57,860 nucleotides of DNA from positions 1-57,860 of the forward strand of contig CANPHS010000002.1 of the NCBI GenBank assembly GCA_947573925.1, given 5' to 3'. Origin of the DNA: an uncultured Enterorhabdus sp. (lineage in GTDB: Bacteria > Actinomycetota > Coriobacteriia > Coriobacteriales > Eggerthellaceae). Made by a program: the position numbers and the translations under genes. The number at the start of each line of letters is the position of its first letter. Positions within the stretch are counted from its first letter, which is position 1. The notes under the pieces were generated by a model. That model did no database searches. It was not told the DNA's origin and saw only the letters and a program-made list of their open reading frames with translations. Positions 15,911 through 24,348 of this stretch are shown here, one piece after another.

Positions 15911-16768
15911 TTACCGACTCTCGGGAAGAAGGCCCGCCCGCTTCATGCGGGCCGCCTCGTGGGAATCGGGGGCGGCACGCAAGAGCGTGAGCGCCACGAT
16001 ATCGGAGAAGAACGCCGGGGCCGACAGCGATTCCGGAAGCCGCTCGTTCTCCGCCGACACCGCCACGTTCCCGCTCGCGTCCCAATCCACCAAGAGCAGG
16101 CACGTGGCGTCGTAGGCATCGCTTTCCATACGCAGTTTTTCCAGCATGGTAACGGCCTTCGCGAAGATTCGCGGCTCATCGGCGATGGCGGCGTTTACCA
16201 GGAAGAAGAATCCCAGCGTGGCCATCGGATGGCGCCCCTTGAGGTTCTTCGCGTCGCCGTAGGCCTCTTCAAACCGGTTGGAGAGGTTCTTCCCGAACGA
16301 AGAGCCCATGGTCTTCGTCGATATGAGTATCTCCGGTCCCGTCATCCACGAGGACAGGCCCACGTCGATCTGCTTCGTGTAGGTGGAACCGAGCACGTTG
16401 GCGGCCGACCCGGCAAAAGCGGGCAGGGCGGCGCGGCATGCTTCCGCCGTGCAGGGGTCGAGGGAGCCGATGAAGCGCAGAACCGCGGGATCGAGCACCC
16501 GTGGCTTGGAAAGCCGGGGCCATACCGCCTGGCCATCGAACCCGGCGGCCCGCAGCTCCTCGGCCACCCACATATCGAGGGCCTTGGCCAAGCCGCCCGA
16601 CTGCGTGCTGTCGCCATCCCGAACCGACCGGGTCAGCAGCGCCTCGAGGAGAGGAATCTCCAGGAGCGGCAGGCCGTCGGCGCCCCAGTAGGCTCGCTGG
16701 GCGGCGGAGGTCCCGCGCTCCTCCCAATAGGCATTAATCACATCCTCGAATTTGCGGTAGGAGGTCAC
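15911..16768 (-). CDS. Probable restriction endonuclease partner of the adjacent methyltransferase
   Basis: 285 residues. I do not recognise a named family. The start codon overlaps the methyltransferase stop by four bases (ATGA), so the two are translationally coupled. The central block has TGPEILISTKTMGSSFGKN, then RFEEAYGDAKNL, then GRHPMATLGFFFLV, a conserved-looking alpha/beta core. A Glu two residues before the ILISTK strand and the Lys in STK could be part of a PD-(D/E)XK-like site, but the usual D...(E/D)XK spacing is not exact. The context (single-chain adenine methyltransferase plus a ~290-residue protein) is that of a type II restriction-modification pair. A non-nuclease accessory protein cannot be excluded. 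Confidence 0.5.
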   Translation of the reverse strand: MTSYRKFEDVINAYWEERGTSAAQRAYWGADGLPLLEIPLLEALLTRSVRDGDSTQSGGLAKALDMWVAEELRAAGFDGQAVWPRLSKPRVLDPAVLRFIGSLDPCTAEACRAALPAFAGSAANVLGSTYTKQIDVGLSSWMTGPEILISTKTMGSSFGKNLSNRFEEAYGDAKNLKGRHPMATLGFFFLVNAAIADEPRIFAKAVTMLEKLRMESDAYDATCLLLVDWDASGNVAVSAENERLPESLSAPAFFSDIVALTLLRAAPDSHEAARMKRAGLLPESR

Positions 16769-18441
16769 GGCGTCACCTTCTTCGCCTTCGAGCGCTTCTT
16801 GCGACGCAGGCGCATAAGCGTGGCGCAGGACTTCATCTGGGCATAGCCGGCCTCATCGGCGCCGGTGCGGGCAATGAGCACGGCGTCGACGAGCGTCACG
16901 GCCGCATCGAAATCGCGCTTCTCCAAAGCCCGCTCCACGTAGGGACGCACGGCACGCAGCTCCCCCGCGCAAGCGGCCACCAACGAGGGGGCCGGCACGG
17001 GAAGGAGCGCGGCCTCTCGCGGCTCCAGCTTCAGCATGCCGCCGCCATAGGCGCGACCCACCACTTCCGCCCCGAGCATGGTGGCGGAATTCAGGCAGGC
17101 GAGCGGCAGGAGCTCGCGCACGCCGTCTTCGATGCCCTCGTGGAAGTACAGCCCGTGACAGGAGTTCAAGAGCGCCACGGACGCTTCGTTCGTGCAAATA
17201 TTCGGCCCGTAGGCGTTCATGTATGTGATGAACGCATCGGGAACGGCCGGAAGGGGCACGCGCCACCAGGGAGACCGGGTGCGGCACTTGTAGGCCGCCG
17301 CCACGCCGTCGCGCTCCCCTTGTTCAATATAGCGCCGAGCCGCTTCGGACGGCTCGCCTTGTGGGCGGAACAAGTACACGCCGCGACCGTCCAAGCGGGC
17401 AAGGCGATGGTCGTCGGCGGTGTAGCTCAGGCGGCGCAGGTGCTTGGAGCCCGGAGGACAGAGGGGCGTCACGTCGCCGGCACCGAGCCCCCAGCGCCGG
17501 GCCTCCTTCTCGCTCAGCACGAAGTAGCCGTTTCGCCCCGTCACCGCGCCAAGGGCAATGCGGCCCCATTGGCCCAGCGGCGCAAACGCCCCTTGCGCCC
17601 CGAGCCACTCAAGCGACTGCAGCGACTCCCGAGATGCGAACAGGCCGGACCAACGCCTGCCCGCACCGTGCGGCCGATAGGAAGCGACGCGCGGGGAAGC
17701 CAGATCGTCGAGCCCGTTGCACTGGTGCCACGTAATGGCCTTTGAGGAGCCCCTCTGCCAACCGTCGGCCAACAGCAGAACGACCTCTTCCTGCACTTCG
17801 GGGAACACGGATTCCTCGAAGGTAACGAGCTGCACAGCGGCAAATGAATCCATCAGGAACTGCCGAAGCGGGGCGGCGTAGTTCACCGCCAGCAATTCGG
17901 CGGGGAGCACCATGCCCAGGCGCCCTCCCTGCGTCAAGAAGGCAGTGGCATGGAGGACGAAGGGCATCCACAGGGACGTGAGGGCGCTGACCGCGACACC
18001 GCTTTGCCGGGAGATGCGCGAGACGGCCTCGCGCTGCCGGCCTCCCAAAGACTGGAAGCGCACGTAGGGAGGGTTCCCGATCACCGCGTCAAAAGCAGCC
18101 TGCGGCTCGATGCCCAGGAAGTCGCCCGCCAGAATGGAACAGCGAACCCCTTCCGCAGCCAAGCGGTCGCGGGCCGCGGAGGCAGTGCTTTCATGCAGCT
18201 CGTAGCCCACGAGCGCGACGCCCTCGGCTGAGGGGCCGGCGGCTCGTTCGCGGGCGCAGCGAGCCGCCTCGACGAGGAATTCCGCCTCGCCGCACGCGGG
18301 TTCCAAAATTCGCTCATCGCCCCGCCGCACGGCCCACGAGGCAATAAAGCGGGCGATCTCGGGAGGGGTGAAGAAAGCCCCGCGCGCTTTGCGTGCGGCA
18401 TGGGGATCGCTCGCTGCGGCAAGGGTAGATCCGAAGGCCAT
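16765..18441 (-). CDS. N6-adenine DNA methyltransferase, gamma class
   Basis: 558 residues. N-terminal catalytic domain with motif X (GAFFTPPEIARF, ~21-32), SAM motif I (ILEPACGEAEFL, 45-56), an acidic motif II loop, and motif IV NPPY (123-126). The order X-I-IV with a long C-terminal region (~270-530) for target recognition is the M.TaqI-like gamma layout. It transfers methyl from S-adenosylmethionine to adenine N6 in a specific site, protecting it from the coupled endonuclease. It overlaps the next gene by four bases. No specificity subunit or helicase is nearby, so type II is more likely than type I or III. Base composition matches the surroundings, so transfer is not recent by that measure. 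Confidence 0.85.
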   Translation of the reverse strand: MAFGSTLAAASDPHAARKARGAFFTPPEIARFIASWAVRRGDERILEPACGEAEFLVEAARCARERAAGPSAEGVALVGYELHESTASAARDRLAAEGVRCSILAGDFLGIEPQAAFDAVIGNPPYVRFQSLGGRQREAVSRISRQSGVAVSALTSLWMPFVLHATAFLTQGGRLGMVLPAELLAVNYAAPLRQFLMDSFAAVQLVTFEESVFPEVQEEVVLLLADGWQRGSSKAITWHQCNGLDDLASPRVASYRPHGAGRRWSGLFASRESLQSLEWLGAQGAFAPLGQWGRIALGAVTGRNGYFVLSEKEARRWGLGAGDVTPLCPPGSKHLRRLSYTADDHRLARLDGRGVYLFRPQGEPSEAARRYIEQGERDGVAAAYKCRTRSPWWRVPLPAVPDAFITYMNAYGPNICTNEASVALLNSCHGLYFHEGIEDGVRELLPLACLNSATMLGAEVVGRAYGGGMLKLEPREAALLPVPAPSLVAACAGELRAVRPYVERALEKRDFDAAVTLVDAVLIARTGADEAGYAQMKSCATLMRLRRKKRSKAKKVTP

Positions 18442-18614
18442 GGCCCCTCCTCTCGTGGTTGCTCTCTTGCGTTTCCGGATATTCTAACGTAGAAAAAATT
18501 CCCCAGTGTCCCACGGGGCGGACTCCCAGAAAAGAAAACTGACGAACGGGCGCGATCGCGAGTGCCGCAGGGCACCCCCCTCCCCAACGCGCGGGTCAGC
18601 GGCACCCGCGGCCG

Positions 18615-19070
18615 CTAACCTTCCCGGACTTTGCCCGTGACCGGGCAGGTGATGTACCCGTCGCGGTGGATGTAGTGCACGATGAAGCCCACGCCGGCCA
18701 GGGCCAGGGCGGCGCCGAGGCCGGTGTAGAAGAACGCGATGAACCAGCCGGGCACCAGGTGGAAGGAGCGCAGGGCGATGCCCCCGCCCATCATGACGGC
18801 CATGATGAGGTAACCGCGCACGTCGAAGAAGCGCAGGACGTGCATCTTCTCCTCGCCGTAGCTGCGGATGCGGGCGGCGTGCTTGCCCACGAGCTGGCTG
18901 AACATACGGTGGAACACGAGGAAGGTGACGGGAATGCCCACGACGAGGGTCCAGACGGGGGCCGCGCCGGCAACGATGGCCTCGATGCCCATGCGCATGA
19001 CCTGGCTGCCGGCGATAAGCCACACGGCCGCCGCGATGAGCAGCAGGTATTTCGAGCGGACTTTGAACAT
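18615..19070 (-). CDS. Small integral membrane protein of unknown function
   Basis: 151 residues from ATG 19070, which follows GAAGGAA; the 47 extra in-frame upstream codons are Arg/Thr-rich and unlikely to be used. Four hydrophobic segments (about 8-28, 32-52, 85-103, 107-130) predict a four-helix membrane protein. A basic loop between helices 2 and 3 (SQLVGKHAARIRSYGEEKMH) is presumably cytoplasmic. The C-terminus carries CPVTGKVREG, a short Cys-containing tail. No transporter or enzyme motif is visible. It is apparently monocistronic; the 173 bases between it and the methyltransferase gene hold no recognised signal. Confidence 0.6.
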   Translation of the reverse strand: MFKVRSKYLLLIAAAVWLIAGSQVMRMGIEAIVAGAAPVWTLVVGIPVTFLVFHRMFSQLVGKHAARIRSYGEEKMHVLRFFDVRGYLIMAVMMGGGIALRSFHLVPGWFIAFFYTGLGAALALAGVGFIVHYIHRDGYITCPVTGKVREG

Positions 19071-19282
19071 GGCGGTTCCTTCGGTGCGGTGCCGGGCGAG
19101 GAGGCAGGCGGCGGCGTTTCCGGCGCGGCAAAGGCAGAGCCCTTGCCCTACGGGGGTTTCCGGTGTTGCAGCATCTCGCCACTTCGTTGTTTTCTCAGCG
19201 CACGATAGCACCCGCGGGGCGCGGGCGCCACAAACTGCGCTATGCTGACAGCAAAACTTCAGGAAAGCGGGAAAGGACGGCC

Positions 19283-19750
19283 ATGGGAGATTACGCGGAG
19301 CGGGTGTTCGCCGTCGTGCGGCGCATTCCGGCGGGGAAGGTGGCCAGCTACGGCCAGGTGGCGCGGCTCATCGGCTCGCCGCGCACGGCCCGCTACGTGG
19401 GGTTCGCCCTGCACGCGAACCCGGAACCGGGCACCGATGAGGACTGCATCCCCTGCCACCGCGTGGTGTTCAAGGACGGCCGCATGGCCACGGGCTTCGC
19501 CTTCGGCGGCCCCGACGAGCAGCGCAAGATGCTGGCGGCCGAGGGCATCACCTTCGACGAGGAGGGCCGGGTGCCCATGGAACAGTTCCAATGGGACGGC
19601 CGCCCCGCCCAGGCCACCGATGCCGACGGCCTGCCCACCGCCCCGCCGCCCGACTTCGACTGGGAAGCCGAGCTGGCCGAACACCCTCTGCACCACTGTG
19701 AGACCTGCGAAAATCCCCGCCCCGACTGCGCGAAGGGACGTAAGGCCTAA
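19283..19750 (+). CDS. MGMT-family (6-O-methylguanine-DNA methyltransferase-like) protein
   Basis: 155 residues from ATG 19283 with GGAAAGGA upstream. The DNA-binding/catalytic domain is complete: VRRIPAGKVASYGQVARL, then RTARYVGFALHAN, IPCHRVVFKDG with the acceptor Cys, then FAFGGPDEQRKMLAAEGI. The Cys in PCHR indicates alkyl-transfer ability, unlike the ATL proteins that have Trp there. The usual N-terminal ribonuclease-like domain of Ogt is missing. The C-terminal ~45 residues are an acidic extension with four clustered His/Cys (HHCETCENPRPDC) that could bind metal. This tail is not typical of the family and its role is unknown. Confidence 0.82.
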   Translation: MGDYAERVFAVVRRIPAGKVASYGQVARLIGSPRTARYVGFALHANPEPGTDEDCIPCHRVVFKDGRMATGFAFGGPDEQRKMLAAEGITFDEEGRVPMEQFQWDGRPAQATDADGLPTAPPPDFDWEAELAEHPLHHCETCENPRPDCAKGRKA

Positions 19751-19971
19751 GCGGCACCGAGTCACGCGAGCTGGCGCCATTTTCGAGCCAGAAACGAGCG
19801 GAGTTTCCCCGCCTCTTCATCCGCCCCTTACCTGTTCCTTAACGAGGTTTAAGTTTTGCTGAGCGGAACCTTAATCTTGGGCCGATGCCGGCCGCGTGCG
19901 GGTGCGGACGCGGTAGGCTGCTTCCTGAGAAGAGACGCGACGCGCGTCGAAGCCCAGAGAGAGGAGCAGCC

Positions 19972-20346
19972 ATGAAGGCACTCATTCGCCGCAACCGCTA
20001 CGCCATCGCCGCCTGCGCCGCGGCCCTGGCCGGGGCCGCCGGTCTCGGCGTCCTCGGCATCGCCCAGGCAAACGCCGCCGAGGACGCGAACGCAGCCGCA
20101 ACCGAGAACGTCGAGCAGCGCTGGGAGGGCGACACTTCCAACGGGGAAGTCAACGCCGAGAACGCAGGGGCCAACGAAGACGCCGAGTGCAACGGGGAGC
20201 TGCGCGAGGTGGCCGCCGGGGATCTCGTCGACGGCGAGGCGAGCGGATCGAACGAGTACGCCGACGTCGACGAAGCCGCCAACGTCAACGTCAGCACCTG
20301 CGAAGACCCCATCGAGCTGGAAGAGCACCCCGCCGACGAGGAGTAG
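19972..20346 (+). CDS. Small acidic secreted protein of unknown function
   Basis: 124 residues from ATG 19972 (GAGAGGAG upstream). An N-terminal signal peptide is clear (basic start RRNR, Ala-rich core, cleavage likely after AQANA, residue ~35). The mature part is highly acidic and Asn/Ala-rich, with low complexity (EDANAAATENVE, ENAGANEDAEC, EYADVDEAANVNV) and two Cys that could pair. No domain is recognised. The acidity and repeats suggest a surface or cation-binding protein, but this is a guess. An ORF start 29 codons earlier is in frame but lacks a ribosome site. Confidence 0.6.
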   Translation: MKALIRRNRYAIAACAAALAGAAGLGVLGIAQANAAEDANAAATENVEQRWEGDTSNGEVNAENAGANEDAECNGELREVAAGDLVDGEASGSNEYADVDEAANVNVSTCEDPIELEEHPADEE

Positions 20347-20532
20347 GGCCGAGAACGCAGCCACCGGCAGGGCGGCACCTCTTCTCCGACTTGGCAACGG
20401 TCTCGCCTTCGCTCGGTGACTTTCGGGCCCCGGGGGCGCACCGCGGCAGGGGCGCGGCTACCATGGGTGCGATGCAACCGACGCCGCCGGCCTGTTCGCG
20501 CCCGCGGCACCTCACGTGAAGGAGGCATTCCC

Positions 20533-20850
20533 ATGGAAGACAAGGAACTGCTCGAGAAGATCATCGCGAAGCAGAACGTCATTATTCCCGCCATGGAGAA
20601 GGCGGGCGAGACCGAGGATCTGCCCGAGAAACTGCGCCACGCCATGGCCGCGGCCACAGAATGGGCCGACATCATCGAGAAGAAAGAGGGCCGCGACAAG
20701 GAGGCCCGTCGCTGGCCGGTGAAGCAGCTGGCGAATGAGGCCCACGAGTCCATCGCGCTGTTCGACCACGAGACGCGCCAGCACATTCAGGAGTACTGCG
20801 AGCTGGTGGGCCGCCTCCCCTACGATGACGACGCGCCCCTGGGCGTGTAA
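20533..20850 (+). CDS. Small soluble helical protein of unknown function
   Basis: 105 residues from ATG 20533, with GAAGGAGG upstream. The sequence is mostly amphipathic helix rich in Glu, Lys and Ala, with no transmembrane segment and no Cys except one near the end. A recognisable pattern is KKEGRDKEARRWPVKQLANEAHESI, split by a short loop. No known motif is seen. It is followed closely by a strong terminator and has no operon partner. It is convergent with the DUF1648 gene. Confidence 0.6.
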   Translation: MEDKELLEKIIAKQNVIIPAMEKAGETEDLPEKLRHAMAAATEWADIIEKKEGRDKEARRWPVKQLANEAHESIALFDHETRQHIQEYCELVGRLPYDDDAPLGV

Positions 20851-20874
20851 GTCGCCTTCGACACCCGCACGGCC

Positions 20875-20907
20875 AAGCGGCCCGCCCCCATCCGGAGCGG
20901 GCCGCTT
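20875..20907. terminator. Bidirectional terminator between convergent genes
   Basis: AAGCGGCCCGC (20875-20885) and GCGGGCCGCTT (20897-20907) form an 11-bp perfect stem with an 11-base loop, ending in CTT on one strand and CTTGG on the other. It lies between the small helical protein gene and the DUF1648 gene. Confidence 0.8.
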
Positions 20908-20916
20908 CTCGTTTCC

Positions 20917-22041
20917 CTAGGCCAGGGCGCACACGCCTGCCACGAAGGCGACGGTCACCAGCGCGAAGGCCGCCACGAAGGCCCAGGCGGCGGGGCGGCC
21001 CCAGTTCATGGTCCAGCCGATGCCGAAGCGCTCGGGCAAAAACAGGGCCGGATCGTTCGGGTTCACGTAGAAGATGCCGAGTTTCCAGAAACGATCGTTG
21101 TCCCGGGGCATGGCGTCGGCCTCGCCGCCGGTCGCGCCCACGCGGGCGATGAGCCGGCTGCCGTTCTGGCCGTAGGCCGCCGACAGCGCCACCGACCCCA
21201 GGGCCACGGCGAAGATGGGCACGAGCGTGAGCGTCGCGGCCTGGCCGATGGTGATGACGCCGACGAAGCTGAGCGCCATGAACAGCCCCACGAAGCCGAG
21301 GAGCACACCGCCGACCACGATCAGGATGCTCTGGGCCTTCGCGAACATGCCATAGGCCCAGGCACTGGCGGCCGGCATGGCGGGATCGATGGCGCGGCGG
21401 GAATGGCGGATCATCCAGTGGCTCACGGCGAGGCAGCCGTCGATGAAGGCCACCACGAGCGCCGGGAACGCGGCCACGGCCGGGCTCTTCGCGAAGTAGG
21501 TGGTCACTTCCCCGCTGAAGTTTATCTGCCGCGGTATCTCGTCGGGAATGGCATCGTAGCCGATGAAGCACACGGCCAGGCACAGCACGATGAGCGGCAG
21601 GAAGAGCAAGTCCCACCGAAGCGAGATGGCTTGGGGCACCGGCTCGTCCCCCACGAGGGCGGCACTGCGCGTGCCCGCGGCCACCCAGCCCTGGGCCTCC
21701 TTGCGGGCGCGCACCTTATGACGGAAGTACAGCATGAGCCCGTAGCCGCCGAGGCTGACCGCGACCAGGCCGACGGCGACAATGGCCACCGTGACTTCCA
21801 CGAGATTCGCCAGCAGGGTTATGACGGCCGCCGCGGTGACCAAGAGCGTGGCCGCGCCCACAATGAGGGCGTAGCGGGCCTTCAGGCGGCGCAGCACGGG
21901 ATCGGCCGCGGCCCCGTCGGGCACCGTGACGGCGAAGCACTCGCGGCGGGGCATGAGGAAGGGCGTGGCCGCCATGAGGGCGCCGGTCACAGGCAACAGC
22001 AGCACGAGCAGGGCCAGCATGAGGAAGGGGGCGGCGGTCAT
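20917..22041 (-). CDS. DUF1648/DUF5808-type membrane protein
   Basis: 374 residues with about eight hydrophobic helices. The middle has DLLFLPLIVLCLAVC followed by YDAIPDEIPRQINFSG, the DUF1648 signature (IPxxIPxHxNxxG-like). The C-terminus has RFWKLGIFYVNPNDPALF and GIGWTMNWGRP, the DUF5808 signature. Proteins of this type are usually co-transcribed with a GntR (YtrA-type) regulator and are thought to take part in cell-envelope stress responses. Here the start overlaps the stop of the upstream GntR gene by four bases (ATGA), so they are one operon. The biochemical function is unknown. Confidence 0.8.
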   Translation of the reverse strand: MTAAPFLMLALLVLLLPVTGALMAATPFLMPRRECFAVTVPDGAAADPVLRRLKARYALIVGAATLLVTAAAVITLLANLVEVTVAIVAVGLVAVSLGGYGLMLYFRHKVRARKEAQGWVAAGTRSAALVGDEPVPQAISLRWDLLFLPLIVLCLAVCFIGYDAIPDEIPRQINFSGEVTTYFAKSPAVAAFPALVVAFIDGCLAVSHWMIRHSRRAIDPAMPAASAWAYGMFAKAQSILIVVGGVLLGFVGLFMALSFVGVITIGQAATLTLVPIFAVALGSVALSAAYGQNGSRLIARVGATGGEADAMPRDNDRFWKLGIFYVNPNDPALFLPERFGIGWTMNWGRPAAWAFVAAFALVTVAFVAGVCALA

Positions 22042-22526
22042 CGGGACACCACCGCCTTTCCGGCGCCGGAGGCAGACGGGGCGTCGGCGCCCTTCCGGCT
22101 GCGCTCGGGGCGCGGGGCGCCGGCGGCGTCTTCCATCACCCCGTAGGCCCGGGCGGCCTGGGCCGCGGCCGCTTCCAGGAACTGGCCGCGGCCGCCGCCC
22201 CGGGCCCGGTAGGCCAGGGCTAGCTTGAAGAGGTCGTCCTCCATCTTCACCTGGGCCGCCTCGTCGGCATCGGCCCGGTCGGCGGCGGCCGGGTCGGCGA
22301 TGACGGCCCCGGCGCGGCCGCGCATGCGCACGTAGCCCTCGTCGCGCAGCACCGCGTAGGCCTTGTTCACCGTGTGCAGGTTGATGCCGAGATCGCTCGC
22401 AAGGGTGCGCACCGAGGGCAGCGACTGCCCGGGCTCCAACTCGCCCGTGGCGATGCCAGCCACCACCTGGTTGCGGATTTGCAAGTACAGCGGCTCGGAT
22501 GCGGCCGCATCGACGGTCATGAGCAT
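22038..22526 (-). CDS. GntR-family regulator, YtrA type
   Basis: 162 residues from ATG 22526 (GAAGGAAG upstream). The winged helix is complete: PLYLQIRNQVVAGIATGEL, PGQSLPSVRTLASDLGIN, LHTVNKAYAVLRDEGYV and RMRGRAGAVI. A short C-terminal dimerisation helix (MEDDLFKLALAYRARG) follows, as in the YtrA subfamily, then a Pro/Ala/Arg-rich tail. No ligand-binding domain is present. The gene is first in a two-gene operon with the DUF1648 protein and is divergent from the CPBP protease. A perfect inverted repeat overlapping its promoter is the probable operator, so it likely represses its own operon and perhaps the protease. Confidence 0.88.
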   Translation of the reverse strand: MLMTVDAAASEPLYLQIRNQVVAGIATGELEPGQSLPSVRTLASDLGINLHTVNKAYAVLRDEGYVRMRGRAGAVIADPAAADRADADEAAQVKMEDDLFKLALAYRARGGGRGQFLEAAAAQAARAYGVMEDAAGAPRPERSRKGADAPSASGAGKAVVSR

Positions 22527-22563
22527 GGGAACTTCCTTCGGGTTGACTTTCTGTTCTATTCGG

Positions 22564-22600
22564 AGTATAACATAAATTGTTCTAGTTGCAATAGAACAAT
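22564..22600 (-). promoter_or_regulatory. Promoter and operator of the GntR operon
   Basis: On the minus strand TTGCAA and TATACT (plus 22586-22591 and 22564-22569) are 16 bases apart. The 9-bp inverted repeat ATTGTTCTA-N7-TAGAACAAT (22576-22600) covers the -35 box and spacer. The centre of the dyad is the -35 box itself, so binding would block polymerase. Confidence 0.75.
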
Positions 22601-22702
22601 CTGATCCGTGACCGCACCGATCCCGAGACAGTCCGGCATCTCGCGCCGACCGCCTGCAGTCAACCGCCTGCAACCGGCACCGTCTCGACGAAAGGACCCG
22701 CC

Positions 22703-23698
22703 ATGAAACGCGCCCTCATCTTCCTCGCCATCACCTTCGGCATCACCTACGCCTACGACTTTGCCGTGGTGTACCCCATCGCCCAGGGCACGGCGCCCTA
22801 CGGAAGCGAGTTTCTCTCGCCGCAGCTCGCCTACGTGGCGGCCGTGGCGCTCACCATGTTCTTCCCGGCCCTGGGCGTAGTGCTCACGCGCCTGGTCACG
22901 CGGGAGGGGTTCCGGAACTGCGTGCTGAAACCGCGGCCCTGGCGGCAATCGCTGCCCTGGTTCGCCGTGGCCTGGTTCGGGCCGCTGCTGTTCGTGATCG
23001 CCGGCGCCGCCGTGTACTTCCTCGTGTTCCCCGGCGACTTCGACCCGGGCATGACGGCCTTCTTCGCGGCCCAGCGCGAGGCGGCCGCGGCTAGCGGGGT
23101 TGGCACCGAGGCCCTGGCCTCCCTCGATGCGTCGGCGGCCAACCCGGCCCTGTTCGTGCTCATCCTGCTGGGGCAGTGCGCCATCGCGCCGGCGCTCAAC
23201 CTCCTCCCCGCCTTCGGCGAGGAATGGGGCTGGCGCGGCTACCTCGTGCCGAAAGTGGCCGCGCGGCTGTCCGTGGTGCCCACCATGCTGATTACGGGCG
23301 TCATCTGGGGCTTGTGGCACGCACCGGCGGTGGCGCTGGGCCACAACTACGGCACGGGCTATGCCGGCGAGCCCTGGACCGGCATCGCCATGATGTGCCT
23401 GTGGTGCATCGTCCTCGGCATCTTCCTCAGCTACGTGACCTTCCGCACCGGAAGCACCTTCGCCGCCGCCATCGGCCACGGGGCCGTGAACGGGGCGACC
23501 AACGGGGCCGTGTTGTTCTCGCTGACCGGCGGCAACCCCTTCGTGGGCCCGCTGTGCACGGGCTTCGTGGGCGGCGCTCCCCTCCTGGCGCTGGCCGCCC
23601 TCCTGCTGTGGGACATGCGCCGCCGCGAGAAAGCCGGCACGCTGCGCTTTCCCGAAGCGGGCTTGCCCGACGGCGTGCGGAAGGGCTCGGCGAGTTAA
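22703..23698 (+). CDS. CPBP-family intramembrane protease (Abi/CAAX-like)
   Basis: 331 residues with about eight transmembrane helices. The catalytic motifs are FGEEWGWRGYL (Glu173-Glu174 and Arg178), IWGLWHAPA (His206) and a late GHGAVNG with the second His. These form the glutamate/metal-type intramembrane site of CPBP enzymes, which cleave prenylated or signal peptides and include bacteriocin self-immunity proteins. It is divergent from the GntR operon and shares its operator region, so joint envelope-stress control is plausible. The substrate is unknown. The C-terminal codons form part of an 18-bp direct repeat with the sequence just after the gene. Confidence 0.88.
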   Translation: MKRALIFLAITFGITYAYDFAVVYPIAQGTAPYGSEFLSPQLAYVAAVALTMFFPALGVVLTRLVTREGFRNCVLKPRPWRQSLPWFAVAWFGPLLFVIAGAAVYFLVFPGDFDPGMTAFFAAQREAAAASGVGTEALASLDASAANPALFVLILLGQCAIAPALNLLPAFGEEWGWRGYLVPKVAARLSVVPTMLITGVIWGLWHAPAVALGHNYGTGYAGEPWTGIAMMCLWCIVLGIFLSYVTFRTGSTFAAAIGHGAVNGATNGAVLFSLTGGNPFVGPLCTGFVGGAPLLALAALLLWDMRRREKAGTLRFPEAGLPDGVRKGSAS

Positions 23699-23728
23699 CG
23701 GCCGGGGCGGCGGCGTGCGGAAGGGCTC
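23671..23728 (+). repeat. 18-bp direct repeat spanning two gene ends
   Basis: CGGCGTGCGGAAGGGCTC occurs at 23671-23688 (last codons of the CPBP gene) and at 23711-23728 (just at the stop of the convergent toxin gene), exactly 40 bases apart. It looks like a junction or small duplication scar at the edge of the toxin-antitoxin module. Confidence 0.6.
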
Positions 23729-24054
23729 TACTCTTCCTCGCCCCAGTCGATAAGGGCAAAGTCATCGATATCCTGCCTCGTGTGGATGACGCGCCATACC
23801 GTGAGCGCTTCGTCATCGAAGGTGTAAAACACACGGTAGGAGCCCGCAAGCCACGAGCGAAAGTCTTGTCGTCCCAAGGCATCGTCCAGAAAAGGACGTC
23901 CCAAGGTGGACATGGCAGTCAATTCTTCCACTTCCTTTTTGATGCTCGCGTAGATTTGCCGCGCAGCCGTTCGATTGCCCCGTACTTCACCGATGTAGAT
24001 GACGATGGATTCCAGATCGAATGCGGCCCGCGGCCGATAAACCACCTCGCGCAT
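23728..24054 (-). CDS. RelE/ParE-family toxin
   Basis: 108 residues from ATG 24054; a start four codons earlier (24066) is also open. The fold signature of the RelE/ParE family is clear: VVYRPRAAFDLESIVIYI at the start, a basic helical centre, GRPFLDD, then SYRVFYTFDD and WRVIHTRQD near the end. RelE members cut mRNA on the ribosome while ParE members poison gyrase; the sequence alone does not decide, though the DLESI start and HTRQD end lean towards ParE. The start codon shares one base with the antitoxin stop (TGATG), so the two are coupled. It is the second gene of the module. Confidence 0.85.
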   Translation of the reverse strand: MREVVYRPRAAFDLESIVIYIGEVRGNRTAARQIYASIKKEVEELTAMSTLGRPFLDDALGRQDFRSWLAGSYRVFYTFDDEALTVWRVIHTRQDIDDFALIDWGEEE

Positions 24055-24341
24055 CAGACGCCCCACATTGAGAAGATGCGCTCCATGGTCTCGTCGAGCG
24101 ACGCTTGACTCACGGTTTCGCTGCGGTACTTCGCCTCGATTTCCGCCTCGCGCAGCTTGTGGACGTAGCGCTCGTGCTGACGCTGCTCCTCATAGGCAGC
24201 GCAATCGATGACCACCAGGTTCGCTTTCCCGTTCTTCGTCATGAAAATAGGCTGTTGGGTCTCCTGAGCTTCACGGCACACGTCATTCAAATCGGTGCGC
24301 AGATCACTGATGGGACGGATAAGGGGAAGAGCAGCCGGCAT
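24054..24341 (-). CDS. Phd/YefM-family antitoxin
   Basis: 95 residues. The N-terminal DNA-binding half has PISDLRTDLNDVCREAQETQ and PIFMTKNGKANLVVIDCAAYEE, the normal Phd/YefM pattern. The C-terminal half (YVHKLREAEIEAKYRSE) is a charged helix that would wrap the toxin. It lies first in the operon. A 31-base perfect palindrome ends just upstream of the ATG and includes the ribosome site, so the antitoxin or the complex probably represses by binding there. The pairing of Phd/YefM with a ParE-like toxin is common. Confidence 0.88.
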   Translation of the reverse strand: MPAALPLIRPISDLRTDLNDVCREAQETQQPIFMTKNGKANLVVIDCAAYEEQRQHERYVHKLREAEIEAKYRSETVSQASLDETMERIFSMWGV

Positions 24342-24348
24342 AGAATCA

